From: WHTB01 sp050699035
Lineage (GTDB): Bacteria > Actinomycetota > Actinomycetes > Propionibacteriales > Nocardioidaceae
Direction of reading: 5' to 3'
Length of the DNA: 31,801 nt
Assembly: GCA_050699035.1 (NCBI GenBank)
Contig: JBOHDE010000013.1
Span: 1-31,801 of the forward strand
The notes under the pieces were generated by a model, which was given only the letters and a program-made list of their open reading frames with translations, was not told where the DNA came from and made no database searches. Each line of letters begins with the position of its first letter. Positions within the stretch are counted from its first letter, which is position 1. The translations under genes were made by a program, and so were the position numbers. This document shows positions 30,198 through 31,801 of the stretch, piece after piece.

Positions 30198-30926
30198 ATG
30201 TCACGGCTCGAGCTGCTCCCCGCTGTCGACGTCGCCAACGGGCAGGCGGTGCGCCTGGTCCAGGGCGCGGCCGGCAGTGAGACGTCGTACGGCGAACCGC
30301 TGGCCGCCGCCCTCGCCTGGCAACGCGACGGAGCCGAGTGGATCCACCTGGTCGACCTCGACGCGGCATTCGGCCGTGGGTCGAACCGCGCGCTGCTCGC
30401 CGACCTGGTCGGCTGGCTCGACGTCAAGGTGGAGCTGTCGGGCGGCATCCGCGACGACGACTCGCTGAAGGCGGCGCTGGCTACCGGCTGCTCCCGCGTC
30501 AACCTCGGCACCGCCGCCCTCGAGGATCCCGAGTGGTGTGCTCGCGCGATCGGCGAGTACGGAGACAAGATCGCCGTCGGGCTCGATGTGCGCGGCACCA
30601 CGCTGGCCGCCCGCGGCTGGACCGAGGACGGCGGCGACCTGTTCGACGTACTCGAGCGGCTCGAACGTGACGGCTGCGCCCGCTATGTGGTCACCGACGT
30701 CACCAAGGACGGGACGCTGGGCGGGCCGAACCTCGACCTGCTCCGCCGGGTCTGCGCGCAGACCGACCGGCCGGTGGTCGCGTCGGGCGGGGTGTCGAGT
30801 CTGGACGACATCCGAGCCATTGCCGGGCTGGTGCCGGCCGGCGTCGAGGGCGCGATCGTCGGGAAGGCCTTGTACGCCGGGGCGTTCACGCTGCCGCAGG
30901 CGCTCGACGTCGCCGGACGGCCGTGA
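30198..30926 (+). CDS. priA: Phosphoribosyl isomerase (HisA; PriA type, probably also TrpF)
   Basis: A 242-residue (beta/alpha)8 isomerase of histidine synthesis (ProFAR to PRFAR). LPAVDVANGQAVRLVQG with Asp11, SGGIRDDDSL, VGLDVRG with Asp130, and VTDVTKDGTLGGPNLDLL with Asp171 follow actinobacterial PriA, which also performs the TrpF step of tryptophan synthesis. Dual activity is inferred from that lineage resemblance. It overlaps hisF by GTGA. See the leaderless promoter at 30185. Confidence 0.94.
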   Translation: MSRLELLPAVDVANGQAVRLVQGAAGSETSYGEPLAAALAWQRDGAEWIHLVDLDAAFGRGSNRALLADLVGWLDVKVELSGGIRDDDSLKAALATGCSRVNLGTAALEDPEWCARAIGEYGDKIAVGLDVRGTTLAARGWTEDGGDLFDVLERLERDGCARYVVTDVTKDGTLGGPNLDLLRRVCAQTDRPVVASGGVSSLDDIRAIAGLVPAGVEGAIVGKALYAGAFTLPQALDVAGRP

Positions 30927-31684
30927 CCCTCGCGGTCCGCGTCATCCCGTGTCTCGACGTCGACGGCGGGCGGGTCGTGAAGGGCGTCAACTTCCTCGAC
31001 CTGCGCGACGCGGGCGACCCGGTCGAGATGGCCGGGGTGTACGACGCGGAGGGTGCTGACGAGCTGACCTTCCTCGACATCTCGGCGTCGTCGCAGGGCC
31101 GCGCGACCACGTTGGAGGTCGTCCGGCGGACCGCCGAGCAGGTCTTCATCCCGCTCACGGTCGGTGGGGGAGTCCGCGCGGCCGACGACGTCGACACGCT
31201 GCTGCGGGCGGGGGCGGACAAGGTCGCGATCAACACTGGTGCGATCGAGCGGCCCGAGGTGATCGGCGAGATCGCCCGCCGGTTCGGTTCCCAGGTGCTG
31301 GTGCTGTCGGTCGACGCCCGACGGGCCGGCGGCGTGCCGTCCGGCTTCGAGGTGACGACGCACGGCGGCCGGCGAAGCGCCGGGCTGGACGCGGTCGAGT
31401 GGGCTCGTGCCGGCGCGGAGCACGGCGCCGGCGAGATCCTGCTCAACGCGATGGACGCCGACGGCACCCGCGACGGCTTCGACCTCGACCTGATCCGGGC
31501 CGTCCGCGAGGTCGTCGACGTACCCGTGATCGCCAGCGGTGGTGCCGGTCGGCGGGAGCACTTCGCGCCGGCGGTGGAGGCGGGCGCCGATGCGGTGCTG
31601 GCGGCCAGCGTCTTCCATTTCGGCGACCTGCGGATCGCCGACGTCAAGGCCGCGCTGGCCGCCGCCGGCCACCCCACCCGCTGA
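30923..31684 (+). CDS. hisF: Imidazole glycerol phosphate synthase, cyclase subunit
   Basis: A 253-residue (beta/alpha)8 cyclase partner of HisH that turns PRFAR plus ammonia into imidazole glycerol phosphate and AICAR. Catalytic Asp12 (PCLDVDGGRVVKGV) and Asp131 (VLSVDARR) are present, with PLTVGGGVR and NAMDADGTRDGFDLDL. GTG 30923 overlaps the priA stop. The TGA at 31682-31684 lies in the first unit of a 13-bp tandem repeat. Confidence 0.97.
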   Translation: MTLAVRVIPCLDVDGGRVVKGVNFLDLRDAGDPVEMAGVYDAEGADELTFLDISASSQGRATTLEVVRRTAEQVFIPLTVGGGVRAADDVDTLLRAGADKVAINTGAIERPEVIGEIARRFGSQVLVLSVDARRAGGVPSGFEVTTHGGRRSAGLDAVEWARAGAEHGAGEILLNAMDADGTRDGFDLDLIRAVREVVDVPVIASGGAGRREHFAPAVEAGADAVLAASVFHFGDLRIADVKAALAAAGHPTR

Positions 31685-31784
31685 CCCGACCCGCTGACCC
31701 GACCCACTGGCCCGACCCACTGGCCCGACCCACTGGCCCGACCCACTGGCCCGACCCACTGGCCCGACCCACTGGCCCGACCCG
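31681..31784 (+). repeat. 13-bp tandem repeat, eight units
   Basis: Eight head-to-tail units of CTGGCCCGACCCA. Units 1 and 2 carry CTGACCC in place of CTGGCCC, and units 1 and 8 end in G; the central five units are identical. It starts one base before the last base triplet of hisF, so the stop codon is part of unit 1. It ends 17 bp before the window edge. Confidence 0.95.
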
Positions 31785-31801
31785 CCCGGCCCGATCCCAT
31801 C

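Noticed and set aside
31681..31784. CRISPR array
   Set aside because: The units are 13 bp and contiguous without spacers, so this is a simple tandem repeat.

Overview
The window is GC-rich DNA (roughly 70 %) from an actinobacterium. The gene set (DnaE1-type polymerase with an intact PHP domain, PriA-type HisA, DUF3352 and DUF2237 proteins, RpiB with Glu instead of Cys) and the codon habits suggest Propionibacteriales / Nocardioidaceae (Nocardioides- or Kribbella-like). That placement is inference; there is no rRNA in the window. I found no rRNA, tRNA, CRISPR array, transposase or prophage.

Positions 1-11.9 kb hold a catabolic cluster for an aromatic acid. It has a FadR-type GntR regulator, a three-part Rieske oxygenase system (ferredoxin, LigXa/phthalate-4,5-dioxygenase-like oxygenase, and ferredoxin reductase placed at the far end), two proteins of the 4,5-dihydroxyphthalate decarboxylase (Pht5) family, a Zn-dependent dehydrogenase, a LigK/ProA-type 4-carboxy-4-hydroxy-2-oxoadipate aldolase and a LigJ-type 4-oxalomesaconate hydratase. 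A divergent PanB-like enzyme, a Cys-nucleophile alpha/beta hydrolase, an RpiB-like isomerase and a small unknown protein accompany them. The logic is hydroxylation of a phthalate-like ring, decarboxylation towards protocatechuate, and the last steps of meta (4,5) cleavage to pyruvate and oxaloacetate. The ring-cleaving dioxygenase and the lactone hydrolase are not in view. Four 21-bp sites of form ATGGT-N11-ACCAT (two with arm variations) sit on the promoters of all the transcription units except the regulator's own, each overlapping a TANNNT -10 box. This unites the scattered units into one predicted regulon.

Positions 11.9-13.6 kb are a structured repeat region followed by a DUF2237 protein, an apparently internally deleted AlkZ-like winged-helix gene and an FhuF-like iron reductase whose leaderless start lies inside an IdeR/DtxR-like box. 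dnaE (13.6-17.2 kb) ends in two strong hairpins.

Positions 17.3-21.2 kb look accessory and are visibly richer in A/T. They hold an HTH-DUF5919-like regulator translationally coupled to a Nudix hydrolase, an HD-domain hydrolase and an HTH/TPR-like regulator. Two convergent gene pairs here overlap by about 95 bp each. Then come a methyltransferase coupled to YbaK, a four-pass membrane protein and a DUF3352 protein.

Positions 25.1-31.7 kb are housekeeping: a Lon-N-domain protein, then hisD-hisC-hisB-(small membrane protein)-hisH, a lipoprotein gene, and priA(hisA)-hisF, mostly with 1-4 bp overlaps. The window ends in a 13-bp tandem repeat whose first unit contains the hisF stop codon. Several genes (hisD, priA, the FhuF-like gene, the first Pht5-like gene, the DUF2567-like gene) have a TANNNT box 6-8 nt before the start codon and no Shine-Dalgarno sequence, so leaderless transcripts are likely.
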